Assembly (NCBI GenBank): GCA_030631415.1
Contig: DAOVLE010000023.1
Location: 1 to 35,497 of the forward strand
Reading direction: 5' to 3'
DNA length: 35,497 bases
Source: JAAEQG01 sp023133475
GTDB lineage: Bacteria > Planctomycetota > Phycisphaerae > UBA1845
The position numbers and the translations under genes were made by a program. The notes under the pieces are model-generated. The model was not told where the DNA came from, did not search any database, and saw nothing but the letters and a program-made list of their open reading frames with translations. This document shows positions 23,543 to 32,665 of the stretch, in pieces. Numbering within the stretch: the stretch's first letter is position 1; every line of letters begins with the position of its first letter.

Positions 23543-26500
23543 ATGAGCCAAGTAATCATCAAGAATCCGATCCTGAACTCGCCCTTCGCGGAGCCGAATC
23601 GCCATTTCAGATTTGACGACGAGGGGATCACGGATCAGATCGAGGAAGCCCGGCGAATCAGTTGCTACTTCATCCCGATTCCCAAGCCCCGGAAGAAGGG
23701 CAAGGACCAGCAGCAGACCTTCGACGGCTGGACCGAGGATCGGATCGAGGAAAACGTCACGGTCAACGCTATCCGCCAGAGCATCAGGACTTGGCGCGAA
23801 GGCCGGTACACCGATGACCTGACCCGCCCCTCAGCCCGCCTCCTCGACTATTGGCAGCGCGACGACCGGGCAAGGCGGCTATTCTTCTGCCAGATCGAGG
23901 CCCTCGAAACCATCATCTACATCACCGAGGTCGCCAAGAAGTACGGCCACACATGGATCGAGAACGACATCCGGAGCTTCAACGAAGACGCGAATCCCGG
24001 TTTGCTTCGTATCGCATCGAAGATGGCAACCGGCAGCGGCAAGACGGTCGTGATGGCCATGTTCATCGCGTGGCACACGCTCAACAAGATTGCCAACCCA
24101 AGGGACACGCGCTTCACGGACACCTTCCTCATCGTCACGCCGGGCATCACGATCCGCGACCGGCTCCGAGTGCTGCTCCCAAGTGACCCCGGCAACTACT
24201 ACCGCGCGATGGATGTCGTCCCGTCCGACCTCATGGGGCAGATCGGCCAGGCCAAGATCGTCATTACCAACTTCCACGCTTTCAAGCGGCGAGAGAAGGT
24301 CAAGGCGGGCAAGCTCACCAAGGATATCCTCGGCAACACCAGGCAAGGAGAGGCGTCGGCGTTCACCGAGACCGAGGGGGAAATGGTGCGCCGCGTCTGC
24401 CGCGGCCTCGGCACGAAAAAGAACATCATCGTCATCAACGATGAAGCCCACCACTGCTACCGCCGCCGAGTTGGCGACGAGGATGAGAAGCTCATTGGTG
24501 ACGAGCGCAAGGAGGCGGAGACCCGCAACAAGGACGCCCGAATCTGGATCAGCGGTCTTGAAGCGGTCCAGCGTAAGGTCGGCATCAAGATGGTCTACGA
24601 CCTGTCGGCCACCCCCTTCTTCTTGCGCGGCTCCGGCTACTCCGAGGGCACCCTGTTTTCGTGGGTCGTCTCCGACTTCTCGCTGATCGACGCCATCGAG
24701 TGCGGCATCGTGAAGGTGCCGCGTGTTCCGGTCGCCGACAACACGATGGACGGCGAGCAGCCCACGTACCGCGACCTCTGGCTCCGCATCCGAGACGACC
24801 TGCCAAAGAAGGGTCGCAAGACGCAGGCCATATCCGGCGAACCTAACCTGCCTGTTGCCCTCGAAGGCGCTCTTCAAAGCCTCTACGCCAACTACGCGAA
24901 ATCGTATCAGCGCTGGCTCGACAACGACGAAGCGCAGGCCAACGGTCTGACACCGCCTGTCTTCATCGTCGTCTGCAACAACTGCAACGTCTCGAAGATG
25001 GTCTACGACCACATCGCCGGGTGGGAGAAAGAACTTCCCGACGGCGGCACGGTCGCCGTGCCGGGCAAGCTCCCGATCTTCAGCAACGTTGAGCAGGGAC
25101 CGACTGGAAACCGCTTCTCAGATCGACCGAACAGTATCCTCGTCGATTCCGCACAATTGGAATCGGGCGAGGCCATGAGCAAGGACTTCAAGCAGATCGC
25201 CGCGAGGGAGATCGCGGAGTTCAAGCACGAGTACCGACGGCGCTTCCCGGACCGTGACCCCGACAAGCTAACGGATGAAGACCTGTTGCGCGAAGTCCTC
25301 AACACCGTCGGCAAACCGGGCAAGCTCGGTGAGAACATCAAGTGCGTCGTGTCCGTGTCTATGCTCACCGAGGGGTGGGACGCCAATACCGTGACGCACA
25401 TCCTCGGCGTCCGCGCTTTCGGCACACAACTTCTTTGCGAGCAGGTTGTTGGTCGCGGCCTGCGACGCATGAGCTACAGCGCCGAGCAGCAACAGCGCAA
25501 GATCAACGGCAGGACGGTTGAGTTCGAGGCGTTCCGGGTGGAGTACGCCGAAGTCTACGGCGTGCCGTTCTCGTTCATCCCCTCGGCCGGTTCATCCGAT
25601 CCCAAGCCTGGCCCGACGCCGACGCGCGTTCGCGCATTGGAAGAGCGTATCGAGTGCGAGATCACCTTTCCGCGCATCGACGGCTACCGCTACGAACTAC
25701 CGGCCGAGCGGCTCAAGCATGTTTTCACCGACGATTCCAAGCTCGCGCTCACCACAGCCAGCATCCCGACCAAAGTGGAGAACGCTCCGATCGTCGGAGA
25801 ATCGAGTATCCACACGCTCGACGATCTCAAGAAGCATCGCAAACAGGAAGTGGCGTTCATAGTGGCGCGGCGCGTGCTGGAACACTACTTCCGCGACAAC
25901 GACCAGAACGTCAAACCATGGCTCTTCCCCGACTTGCTGGCAATCACGCGGAGCTGGCTGGATGAGTGCCTGGTCCTCAAGGATAACACCTTTCCGCAGT
26001 TGTTATTGCTCGTCGAAAACGCCCACGACGCCGCCGACCGCATCTACAAGGCCATCGTGGACGGTGATCCGGAAGCCAAGCGGCTGCTACCGATTCCCAA
26101 GCCCTACGACACGATCGGCTCAACCCGCTACGTGGACTTTGATACGACCCGGCTCGTCTACAGGACCGACGCGAAGAAGTGCCACGTGTCGCACGTCGTC
26201 GCCGACACCGAATCGTGGGAACAGAAGATGGCCGAGGCGCTGGAGAACATGGACGAAGTCCTCTGCTACGTGAAGAACCACAACCTCCACTTCCTGATTC
26301 CTTATACGGCGGGCGGCAACCACAAGAACTACATGCCTGACTTTATCGTCCGCCTCGACGACGGCCACGACAAGGAAGACCCGCTGAATCTGATCGTCGA
26401 GGTCACCGGGCAGAAGGACGGCAAGCAGGGCAAGCTCAAACGGGCCAAAGTTACGACTGCCCGTACGCTGTGGGTTCCGGCCGTCAACAACGCCGGTACC

Positions 26501-26590
26501 TGGGGCCGCTGGGCGTTCATCGAAATCACAGACCCGTGGGACGCACAGAATACGATCCGCGCGTCTCTTTCCGGAAGAAAGTCACAATGA
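23543..26590 (+). CDS. Type III-like restriction helicase-nuclease (BPTD_3080-type)
   Basis: The 1015-residue product begins MSQVIIKNPILNSPFAEPNR, the conserved start of the BPTD_3080 group of restriction endonucleases, which settles the ATG (23543, GGAGC upstream). It is a superfamily 2 ATPase: Walker A ATGSGKT (162-168), DEAH box (300-303, INDEAHHC), SATPF motif III nearby, and the QVVGRGLRR motif VI around 635. The C-terminal domain (about 900-1010) has a nuclease-like pattern PDFIVR ... LIVEVTG near 932-955, with Thr where PD-(D/E)XK enzymes usually have Lys. It should move along and cut DNA that lacks the partner's methylation. The next gene overlaps it by 4 bases (ATGA). Confidence 0.88.
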   Translation: MSQVIIKNPILNSPFAEPNRHFRFDDEGITDQIEEARRISCYFIPIPKPRKKGKDQQQTFDGWTEDRIEENVTVNAIRQSIRTWREGRYTDDLTRPSARLLDYWQRDDRARRLFFCQIEALETIIYITEVAKKYGHTWIENDIRSFNEDANPGLLRIASKMATGSGKTVVMAMFIAWHTLNKIANPRDTRFTDTFLIVTPGITIRDRLRVLLPSDPGNYYRAMDVVPSDLMGQIGQAKIVITNFHAFKRREKVKAGKLTKDILGNTRQGEASAFTETEGEMVRRVCRGLGTKKNIIVINDEAHHCYRRRVGDEDEKLIGDERKEAETRNKDARIWISGLEAVQRKVGIKMVYDLSATPFFLRGSGYSEGTLFSWVVSDFSLIDAIECGIVKVPRVPVADNTMDGEQPTYRDLWLRIRDDLPKKGRKTQAISGEPNLPVALEGALQSLYANYAKSYQRWLDNDEAQANGLTPPVFIVVCNNCNVSKMVYDHIAGWEKELPDGGTVAVPGKLPIFSNVEQGPTGNRFSDRPNSILVDSAQLESGEAMSKDFKQIAAREIAEFKHEYRRRFPDRDPDKLTDEDLLREVLNTVGKPGKLGENIKCVVSVSMLTEGWDANTVTHILGVRAFGTQLLCEQVVGRGLRRMSYSAEQQQRKINGRTVEFEAFRVEYAEVYGVPFSFIPSAGSSDPKPGPTPTRVRALEERIECEITFPRIDGYRYELPAERLKHVFTDDSKLALTTASIPTKVENAPIVGESSIHTLDDLKKHRKQEVAFIVARRVLEHYFRDNDQNVKPWLFPDLLAITRSWLDECLVLKDNTFPQLLLLVENAHDAADRIYKAIVDGDPEAKRLLPIPKPYDTIGSTRYVDFDTTRLVYRTDAKKCHVSHVVADTESWEQKMAEALENMDEVLCYVKNHNLHFLIPYTAGGNHKNYMPDFIVRLDDGHDKEDPLNLIVEVTGQKDGKQGKLKRAKVTTARTLWVPAVNNAGTWGRWAFIEITDPWDAQNTIRASLSGRKSQ

Positions 26591-27450
26591 GCGAAAAGCT
26601 CCCCACTGAGCCGCAGAGCAAGATCATCGTTTTTGGCGCGAAGCAGATTCGTCGCAAATGGGTGGACGAGGAGTGGTTCTTCTCCGTTGTGGACATCATC
26701 GGCGCCCTTACCGACAGCCCCAATCCGCGTGATTACTGGTACCGCATGAAACGCCGCGAGAAGGAGTCCTCCGGCGTCGAGTTGTCGACATTTTGTCGAC
26801 AACTGAAGCTAACCTCCGCTGACGGCAAGAGTTACGGCGCGGAGGTCGTCAACACCGAAGGTGCCTTCCGCATCATCCAATCGATCCCAAGCCCCAAGGC
26901 CGAACCGTTCAGACGCTGGCTGGCCAAGGTCGGATACGAGCGAGTTCAGGAAATCGAGAACCCGGAACTCGCTCAACAGCGAATGAGGGAACTTTATAAG
27001 CAGAAGGGCTACCCCGACGATTGGATCGAAAAACGGATTCGTTCCATCGCCATCCGCGACGAATTGACCGACGAGTGGAAAGACCGCGGCATCAAACAAC
27101 CAAAGGACTATGCCATCCTGACCGCGGAGATATCCAAAGCGACCTTCGGCATGACGCCCGCCGAGTACAAGAATCTCAAAGGACTCAAACGCGAGAATCT
27201 CCGCGACCACATGACCGACCTCGAACTCATTTTCACCATGCTCGGCGAAGCCGCCACCACGGAAATCGCTCGTAACCGAGACACCCTGGGGTTCGACGAA
27301 AACAAGATCGCAGCCAAGGACGGCGGCGAAGTAGCCGGTAACGCCCGACAGCAACTGGAAGCCAAGTCCGGGAAGAAAGTCGCAACAGAACGGAACTACC
27401 TGGAAGACAAACCAACCCCCGTGCTTCCGCCCGCTGATGAAAACGAGTAA
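26587..27450 (+). CDS. BRO-N/DinD-like protein embedded in the restriction operon
   Basis: The 287-residue product has an N-terminal BRO-N domain (about 10-115: KQIRRKWVDEEWFFSVVDII, then a DYWYRMKRRE element), as in phage antirepressors. Its C-terminal half resembles E. coli DinD (GMTPAEYKNLKGLKRENLRD and HMTDLELIFTMLGEAATTEI, about 195-255). DinD is damage-inducible and inhibits RecA. The ATG overlaps the helicase stop (ATGA), so translation is coupled, and the methyltransferase follows immediately. Its job in the system is unknown. Possibilities are transcriptional control, a damage or phage sensor, or a modifier of the nuclease. The SOS link is inference from the homologue. Confidence 0.85.
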   Translation: MSEKLPTEPQSKIIVFGAKQIRRKWVDEEWFFSVVDIIGALTDSPNPRDYWYRMKRREKESSGVELSTFCRQLKLTSADGKSYGAEVVNTEGAFRIIQSIPSPKAEPFRRWLAKVGYERVQEIENPELAQQRMRELYKQKGYPDDWIEKRIRSIAIRDELTDEWKDRGIKQPKDYAILTAEISKATFGMTPAEYKNLKGLKRENLRDHMTDLELIFTMLGEAATTEIARNRDTLGFDENKIAAKDGGEVAGNARQQLEAKSGKKVATERNYLEDKPTPVLPPADENE

Positions 27451-27457
27451 CCTCGCC

Positions 27458-30316
27458 ATGGCAAAGAAGAAGACAACCAAGAAGAAGACCGGGCCGAAGA
27501 AGAAGCTCGCTACGATCCGGCACGAGCAGAAACGCACGAACATCCCCACGGAGGACCTGCGCGACTTCGTCTCCGAGGACGTGCAGAAGCCGACCAAGGT
27601 GCTGTACCCGCGCAACCCCGACCTGGACCCGCAACTCGTCTGGCGCGGAAAGGATGAGCAGGATGCGTCTGACCTCGAAGTGCCGGCTGTGCCGATCTAC
27701 ATCCAGGAGAAGATTCATCCCCACGCCATCATCGAGGACTTCAAACGCACCGCCGCCAAGCCCGACGACAACGACCCGCAACTCGACCTGTTCTCCGACT
27801 TCAACGGCCTGCCCGAAGACTTCGACCAGCGCGTGGACTTCTATCAGCACGAGGGCAACTGGTCGAACCGCCTGATCCTCGGCGACTCGCTACTGGTGAT
27901 GACCTCGCTCGCCGAGAAGGAACGCCTCAAGGGCAAGGTCCAGATGATCTACATCGACCCGCCTTACGGCATCAAATTCGGATCGAACTGGCAGGTATCG
28001 ACGCGTAAGCGCGATGTCAAGGATGGTAAACACTCGGATGTCACGCGTCAGCCGGAGCAGGTCAAGGCGTTCCGCGACACGTGGAAACTTGGCATCCACT
28101 CTTATCTTGCCTACCTGCGTGATCGCCTCGTCGTCGCTAGCGAGCTGCTGACCGAGACTGGCAGTGTTTTTGTCCAGATCGGCGATGAAAACGTCCACCT
28201 CGTCCGCTGCGTCATGGATGAGGTGTTTGGGAGTGAGAACTCCATGAGCCAGATCGCATTTTCGACAACGACCGGAACGACAGGAGCCTACCTCGCGGGA
28301 ACTTGCGACTACCTCATCTGGTTCGCCAAGAACAAGGAGACCGTGAAGTACCACCAACTCTTTCGCCAAAAGCAGGTCGGAGGCGCAGGCGGTGCTTTGT
28401 ATACCCAAGTCGAGTTGGCCGGTGGCAGACGCCGTGCTATGTCGCGCGAGGAGTTGACCGGTGAATCATTGCCAGATGGCGCTCGGGCATTCGGCACCGG
28501 AGGCCTCACTTCGTCACGGGTGCGTGAAGCTCGTACCGGATACTTTCCAATCACAGTCGGTGATGAGAAGTACCTGCCTGGCACTGGCGAGTGGAAGACC
28601 AACAGAGACGGCATCGAAAGACTCCTCTTGGCGAACCGTATCTCCATTGTCGGACGCACTCCACGCTACGTCAGGTACTTCACGGATTTTCCGGTATTTC
28701 TCCTCAGCAATCTCTGGTCAGATGTCGGCGGCGCGACTGACAAGAACTATGTTGTTCAGAGTGCAACGTCGATCATCCAGCGTTGCATTCTGATGACCAC
28801 TGATCCGGGTGACTTGGTTCTCGATCCAACCTGCGGCAGTGGTACGACTGCGTTCGTAGCCGAGCAGCGTGGGCGTCGTTGGATTACGATCGACTCTTCA
28901 CGGGTCGCGCTAACGCTCGCCCGAACCCGGTTGTTGGCTGGGCGGTTTCCATACTACTTGTTGTTCGATTCCCCGGAGGGCCTGCGGAAAGAGGCCGATC
29001 TATCCGACAAACTAACGCCTACGCCTCTCCCGAAGACGGGGCACGATGTTCGCAAAGGCTTCGTGTACGAGCGTGTACCGCACATCATGCTCAAGGGTAT
29101 AGCCAACAACGAAGAGATCGACTCGATCCACGCCAAATGGCAGGAGAAGCTCGAACCGATTACGGCCAAACTCAACAAAGCGACCAAGCAGAAGTGGGAG
29201 GAGTGGCAGGTTCCGCGTCTGCTGGCTGACGAACTGACCGACGAACAGAGGACCGAGGCGTGGGACGCTATCGGCATCAAGGAGGGATCGAGCGAAGTCG
29301 ACCTGCTGGCGGAATGGTGGGAGCTTCGGCGCAAGCGGCAGAAAGAGATCGACGAGTCTATCGCTCGCCGCGCCAACAGCGAAATCCTCTACGACAAACC
29401 GTACCAAGACAACAAGCGCGTGCGCGTCACCGGACCGTTCACCGTCGAGAGCCTGTCACCGCATCGCACCATCAGCGCAGCCGAGAAGAAGGAACAGGCC
29501 GAGGTAGGCCGCGACGGTCGCACGCTCAAGACATACGGCCCGGACAAGTTCGGCGCACTGGTCCTGGAGAACCTGCGCACGGCTGGTGTGCAAAACACGT
29601 TCAAGAACGAGCGGCTCAAGTTCGACTCGCTCCAGCCCTACGCTGGCCAGTGGATTCACGGCGAGGGACACTACGCCGAGTCGGACGGGACGAACAAGCG
29701 TGCAGCCATCTGCATCGGCCCGGAGCATGGCACGGTCGGGGCGCTGCTCATCAAGGAGGCGGCCAAGGAGGCGGTGCAGGGCGTTGGCTTCGACATGCTG
29801 ATCGTGTGCGGCTTCGCATTCGACGCGGCCGTCGGCGACGAGGCCAAGCGCTACGGCAAGCTGGTGGTCATGCCGACCAGGATGAACCCCGATCTGGCGA
29901 TGGGCGAACTGCTCAAGAAGACCGGATCGGGCAACCTGTTCATGGTGTTCGGCGAGCCGGACGTGGATGTGGCGACCGTCAAAGACGGCAAGATGACGGT
30001 CGAGATCAACGGGCTGGACATATACGACCCGACGACCGGCGAGGTGCGGTCGAGCAGCACCGACGACATCGCGTGCTGGTTCATCGACACGAACTACAAC
30101 GGCGAGAGTTTCTTCGTTCGCCACGCCTACTTCACCGGCGCGGACGAGCCGTACGACAAGCTCAAGCGCGCCTTGCGGGCTGAGATCGACGAGGCCGCAT
30201 GGTCGGACCTGTATTCGACCAAGAGCCGCCCGTTCGCCAAGCCCGAAACCGGCAAGATCGCCATCAAGGTCATCAACCACTACGGAGACGAAGTGATGAA
30301 GGTGTACGAGGTGTAG
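27458..30316 (+). CDS. Type III-like (beta-class) site-specific DNA methyltransferase
   Basis: The 952-residue product starts with a Lys-rich tail (MAKKKTTKKKTGPKKK) and a linker. The methylase core has the catalytic DPPYG at 167-171 preceding the SAM-binding DPTCGSGTT at 456-464, the order of beta-class (Mod-type) adenine methyltransferases. A target-recognition region lies between them. About 490 residues follow the core (about 470-952) and have no motif I recognise. They include a segment (about 640-860) with a probable alpha/beta fold, GALLIKEAAKEAVQGVGFDM, unusual for a plain Mod subunit. The ATG at 27458 is chosen; one at 27437 would overlap the upstream gene and lacks a binding site. 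It is the protecting partner of the helicase-nuclease. Confidence 0.87.
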   Translation: MAKKKTTKKKTGPKKKLATIRHEQKRTNIPTEDLRDFVSEDVQKPTKVLYPRNPDLDPQLVWRGKDEQDASDLEVPAVPIYIQEKIHPHAIIEDFKRTAAKPDDNDPQLDLFSDFNGLPEDFDQRVDFYQHEGNWSNRLILGDSLLVMTSLAEKERLKGKVQMIYIDPPYGIKFGSNWQVSTRKRDVKDGKHSDVTRQPEQVKAFRDTWKLGIHSYLAYLRDRLVVASELLTETGSVFVQIGDENVHLVRCVMDEVFGSENSMSQIAFSTTTGTTGAYLAGTCDYLIWFAKNKETVKYHQLFRQKQVGGAGGALYTQVELAGGRRRAMSREELTGESLPDGARAFGTGGLTSSRVREARTGYFPITVGDEKYLPGTGEWKTNRDGIERLLLANRISIVGRTPRYVRYFTDFPVFLLSNLWSDVGGATDKNYVVQSATSIIQRCILMTTDPGDLVLDPTCGSGTTAFVAEQRGRRWITIDSSRVALTLARTRLLAGRFPYYLLFDSPEGLRKEADLSDKLTPTPLPKTGHDVRKGFVYERVPHIMLKGIANNEEIDSIHAKWQEKLEPITAKLNKATKQKWEEWQVPRLLADELTDEQRTEAWDAIGIKEGSSEVDLLAEWWELRRKRQKEIDESIARRANSEILYDKPYQDNKRVRVTGPFTVESLSPHRTISAAEKKEQAEVGRDGRTLKTYGPDKFGALVLENLRTAGVQNTFKNERLKFDSLQPYAGQWIHGEGHYAESDGTNKRAAICIGPEHGTVGALLIKEAAKEAVQGVGFDMLIVCGFAFDAAVGDEAKRYGKLVVMPTRMNPDLAMGELLKKTGSGNLFMVFGEPDVDVATVKDGKMTVEINGLDIYDPTTGEVRSSSTDDIACWFIDTNYNGESFFVRHAYFTGADEPYDKLKRALRAEIDEAAWSDLYSTKSRPFAKPETGKIAIKVINHYGDEVMKVYEV

Positions 30317-30674
30317 GGGCAGATAGTGGACACAACGTATTTGGCGGGTGGCATGGTCAAGGGCCACCCTCGATAACGTTACGATTTGCCCGATGACTTT
30401 TCGAGGTGGTTCTTGACCATGTTCTGCGCCGCACGCTTTCGCGCAGCGTGCACATGGCCAAGCTCCATCTTACGCCACACCCGTAGCAAGAGACTGGTCC
30501 GTGTGGCGTGCGTAGCTTCTTTACCCATCCTGGTGATTGTAGCGTAAAGCTGGGTGGCTTTGAGCGATTTTCGACAAAATACTCGCTTGCCCGGCGAAGC
30601 CCGGGCGGAGACGCCCAACCCGATAAGTTCCATAGCCCAGGTTACCCACGGATTCTGTTGACGGGGCACTTTGG
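30317..30674. other. Intergenic between defence operon and fmt
   Basis: It holds repeat copy 2 (30346-30478) and a short palindrome gcccgg-cgaa-gcccgggc near 30588-30605. Otherwise it holds nothing recognisable. fmt ends at 30675 from the other side. Confidence 0.5.
30346..30478. repeat. Dispersed 133-bp palindromic repeat, copy 2 of 2
   Basis: It is collinear with 2776-2908. Here the second hairpin (gcacgct-ttcgcgc-agcgtgc) is perfect. It begins 30 bases after the methyltransferase stop and could serve as a transcription end point. Confidence 0.8.
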
Positions 30675-31628
30675 TTATGTGGTGGTAACGAAGCGGTCGT
30701 CGGGTTTGACGTGGCGCCCGTTGACGAACTCCTGCCAGGTCATCAGGCGGCAGGATTCGGGTTTTAGCTCCAGCAGTTCGAGATAGCCGTCGGCGGTTGA
30801 GATGTGGAGTCGTGCGTCGATTTGGCCCGGAGCCAACGGGGCTCCGACGCCTTCTGCTACGCGGGTCCGCGCCAAGGTCACCCGCTCGCTCCGACCACCG
30901 CCCGCGGAGACAAACACGCAAGTTGCCCCAGGCCAACTCCACAAACCGCAGATGCGGTTGGCTAACACGCGGGCCGGCTGGGCGAAATCCAGGGGACTGT
31001 CCTTCCTGGAGAGCTTCGGAGCCTTTGATGCCTGCTCCTCGTCTTGCGGTTGGCCTGTGGGGATCACGCCGATCGACCAGAGGCCCAGGGCAGCCTGCAC
31101 GGCATCAGGCCCGATCTGGGCGAGGCGGTCGTGAAGCTCGGCAGCGGTCTCCTCAGGCTTGATGAACGTCCAGCGAGTGGTGAGGATAGGCCCGGCGTCC
31201 ATCCGGTCGGACAGATGGAAGACGGTGACGCCGGTGCGCTCTTCCCCGGAGAGAATGGCCCACTGGTACGGAGCCGCCCCGCGAAACCTGGGCAGCAAAG
31301 AGGCGTGCAGGTTCACACAGCCGAGCGGAAAAGCTGCCAGCAACGCACCGCCCAGCTTCTGCCCGAAGGCGATAACCAAACCCAGTGATTCGCCGTAAGC
31401 CTCGATCCGGGCCACGGTTGCGGGTTCGTTCACGTTCGCGGTGTCAATGACCTCGTAGCCTGCCTCCAGCGCCCATTTCTTCACGGGAGTGGGGGTGGGG
31501 GTTCGGCCGCGACCGCTACCGCGATCCGGCTGGGTGATGACGCAGGCGATCTGGTGCTGCTTTTTATTATGGATCGCCCGCAACGTGGGAACGGCAAACT
31601 CACCGGATGCAAGGATAATCAGTTTCAT
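30675..31628 (-). CDS. fmt: Methionyl-tRNA formyltransferase
   Basis: The 317-residue enzyme transfers the formyl group from 10-formyl-tetrahydrofolate to Met-tRNA(fMet) before initiation. The catalytic residues Asn106, His108 and Asp144 are in place (NLHASLLPRFRGAAP and DRMDAGPIL), matching E. coli numbering. The N-terminal Rossmann domain (to about 200) is followed by the OB-fold C-terminal domain. Length and start are typical. It lies downstream of def on the same strand, with a 279-base gap holding a nested palindrome. In many bacteria def and fmt are adjacent and co-transcribed; here the spacer may uncouple them. Confidence 0.97.
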   Translation of the reverse strand: MKLIILASGEFAVPTLRAIHNKKQHQIACVITQPDRGSGRGRTPTPTPVKKWALEAGYEVIDTANVNEPATVARIEAYGESLGLVIAFGQKLGGALLAAFPLGCVNLHASLLPRFRGAAPYQWAILSGEERTGVTVFHLSDRMDAGPILTTRWTFIKPEETAAELHDRLAQIGPDAVQAALGLWSIGVIPTGQPQDEEQASKAPKLSRKDSPLDFAQPARVLANRICGLWSWPGATCVFVSAGGGRSERVTLARTRVAEGVGAPLAPGQIDARLHISTADGYLELLELKPESCRLMTWQEFVNGRHVKPDDRFVTTT

Positions 31629-31704
31629 CGAATAGATGTCCGCCTTTTACGTAAGCATTCAGTAGACCCATATGCGGAATAGTGTGGTTTTCGTGGCGGC
31701 AGGC

Positions 31705-31848
31705 TTGCGCTAGGCCCGGCATTTATGCCGGGTATTGGAGTGATTGCCTTTGCCCCCCGTTCCGCCCCGCCGCCTTCGGCGGCGGGGCGGAACGGGGGGA
31801 TTCTTCGTTCGGCCTTCTCACCCGGCATAAATGCCGGGCCTAGCGCAA
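31705..31848. repeat. Nested giant palindrome between def and fmt
   Basis: The outer arms 31705-31733 and 31820-31848 are perfect 29-bp inverted repeats, each containing its own hairpin (cccggcatttatgccggg). Inside them, 31753-31774 pairs perfectly with 31778-31799 (22 bp, 3-base loop). The structure lacks a T tract. It may stop transcripts from def before fmt or stabilise mRNA, or be a repeat-family insertion. Confidence 0.85.
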
Positions 31849-31907
31849 ACCTGTTGCCATGAGAACCTGTTGCCTGTTGCCTCTTGCCTCTTGCCTTTAC
31901 ACCACAC

Positions 31908-32447
31908 TTACCGCCTTTTTTTTCGTGCCTGATATTTCTCTTTGAGTTCCTTGAGGATGCGCCGGTTGACCAGTTCCGCGGAGGTCGGCATGTTGTCGAT
32001 GATCAATCGCCCGTTCAGATGGTCGCATTCATGCTGCCAGGCACGGGCCTCCAGGTCGATCCTGCTGACGCAAATTTTGTTGCCCGCCAGATCGCAAGCG
32101 GTGAGTGTGGCTGACTGAGCCCGGCGCATCGGAACGGTGACCTCGGGCAGTGAGAGGCATCCTTCCTCGGCTTCGACCAGGCCCTCCAGCTCTGCCAGTT
32201 CGGGGTTCACATACGCCCGGTTGCCCTCGGGGTCACCAGTCGTGTTGCACACGAACAGGCGGATGGGGAGCCCCACCTGTGGAGCAGCCAACCCCACTCC
32301 CCTACCCTCACCCATGATCTCAAACATGCAGGTGACCAGGTCTTGTAGCGTGGCCCCAAACTCGGTGACCGGCTTGCACTGCTCGCGAAGCACGGGGTCG
32401 GGATAGTGAACGATACGCAGCTTACGCAAATCCACGGAGGACAACAT
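31908..32447 (-). CDS. def: Peptide deformylase
   Basis: The 179-residue metalloenzyme removes the formyl group from new proteins. Motif 1 GVGLAAPQ (50-57), motif 2 EGCLS (95-99, metal ligand Cys97) and motif 3 HECDH (139-143, ligands His139 and His143) are all intact. The ATG at 32447 is preferred: GGAG lies ten bases before it, whereas the ATG at 32456 is almost on top of that site. The C-terminal tail is Lys/Arg-rich. It is upstream of fmt on the same strand, the classical functional pairing. Confidence 0.95.
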   Translation of the reverse strand: MLSSVDLRKLRIVHYPDPVLREQCKPVTEFGATLQDLVTCMFEIMGEGRGVGLAAPQVGLPIRLFVCNTTGDPEGNRAYVNPELAELEGLVEAEEGCLSLPEVTVPMRRAQSATLTACDLAGNKICVSRIDLEARAWQHECDHLNGRLIIDNMPTSAELVNRRILKELKEKYQARKKRR

Positions 32448-32496
32448 GTATTCCATACTCCGAAGAGGTTCGACCTTGACAGCCTCCACACCTATG

Positions 32497-32524
32497 ATAG
32501 TATAATGGGGCTTGGCTTTGTAAA
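32497..32524 (-). promoter_or_regulatory. Candidate def promoter
   Basis: On the minus strand, TTTACA (32519-32524) and TACTAT (32497-32502) are separated by 16 bases, followed after about 50 bases by the def start. Matches to consensus are moderate. Confidence 0.35.
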
Positions 32525-32665
32525 GGTCTGATTCTAAGGAATTAACGTCTGCGGGAGCCTTATCCGGTGACCTCCTCACATCGCGGTATTGCCCGCTACC
32601 GCTTGCGTCCACACGGCGTCATGGCGTTCGTGTTCGAGAAGCGCACTTCAAATACGCATAGGCCT

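Noticed and set aside
23879..25012. 377-codon minus-strand frame opposite the restriction helicase
   Set aside because: The helicase motifs lie in this segment on the plus strand, and the antisense frame has no start signal or family match.
26587..27450. Prophage, based on the BRO-N antirepressor-like gene
   Set aside because: No other phage gene is present, and the gene is translationally coupled to restriction genes.
22914..30316. Integrase-type island inserted at the tRNA 3' end
   Set aside because: The island is on the 5' side of the tRNA, no integrase is present, and no copy of the tRNA 3' end was seen near 30316.
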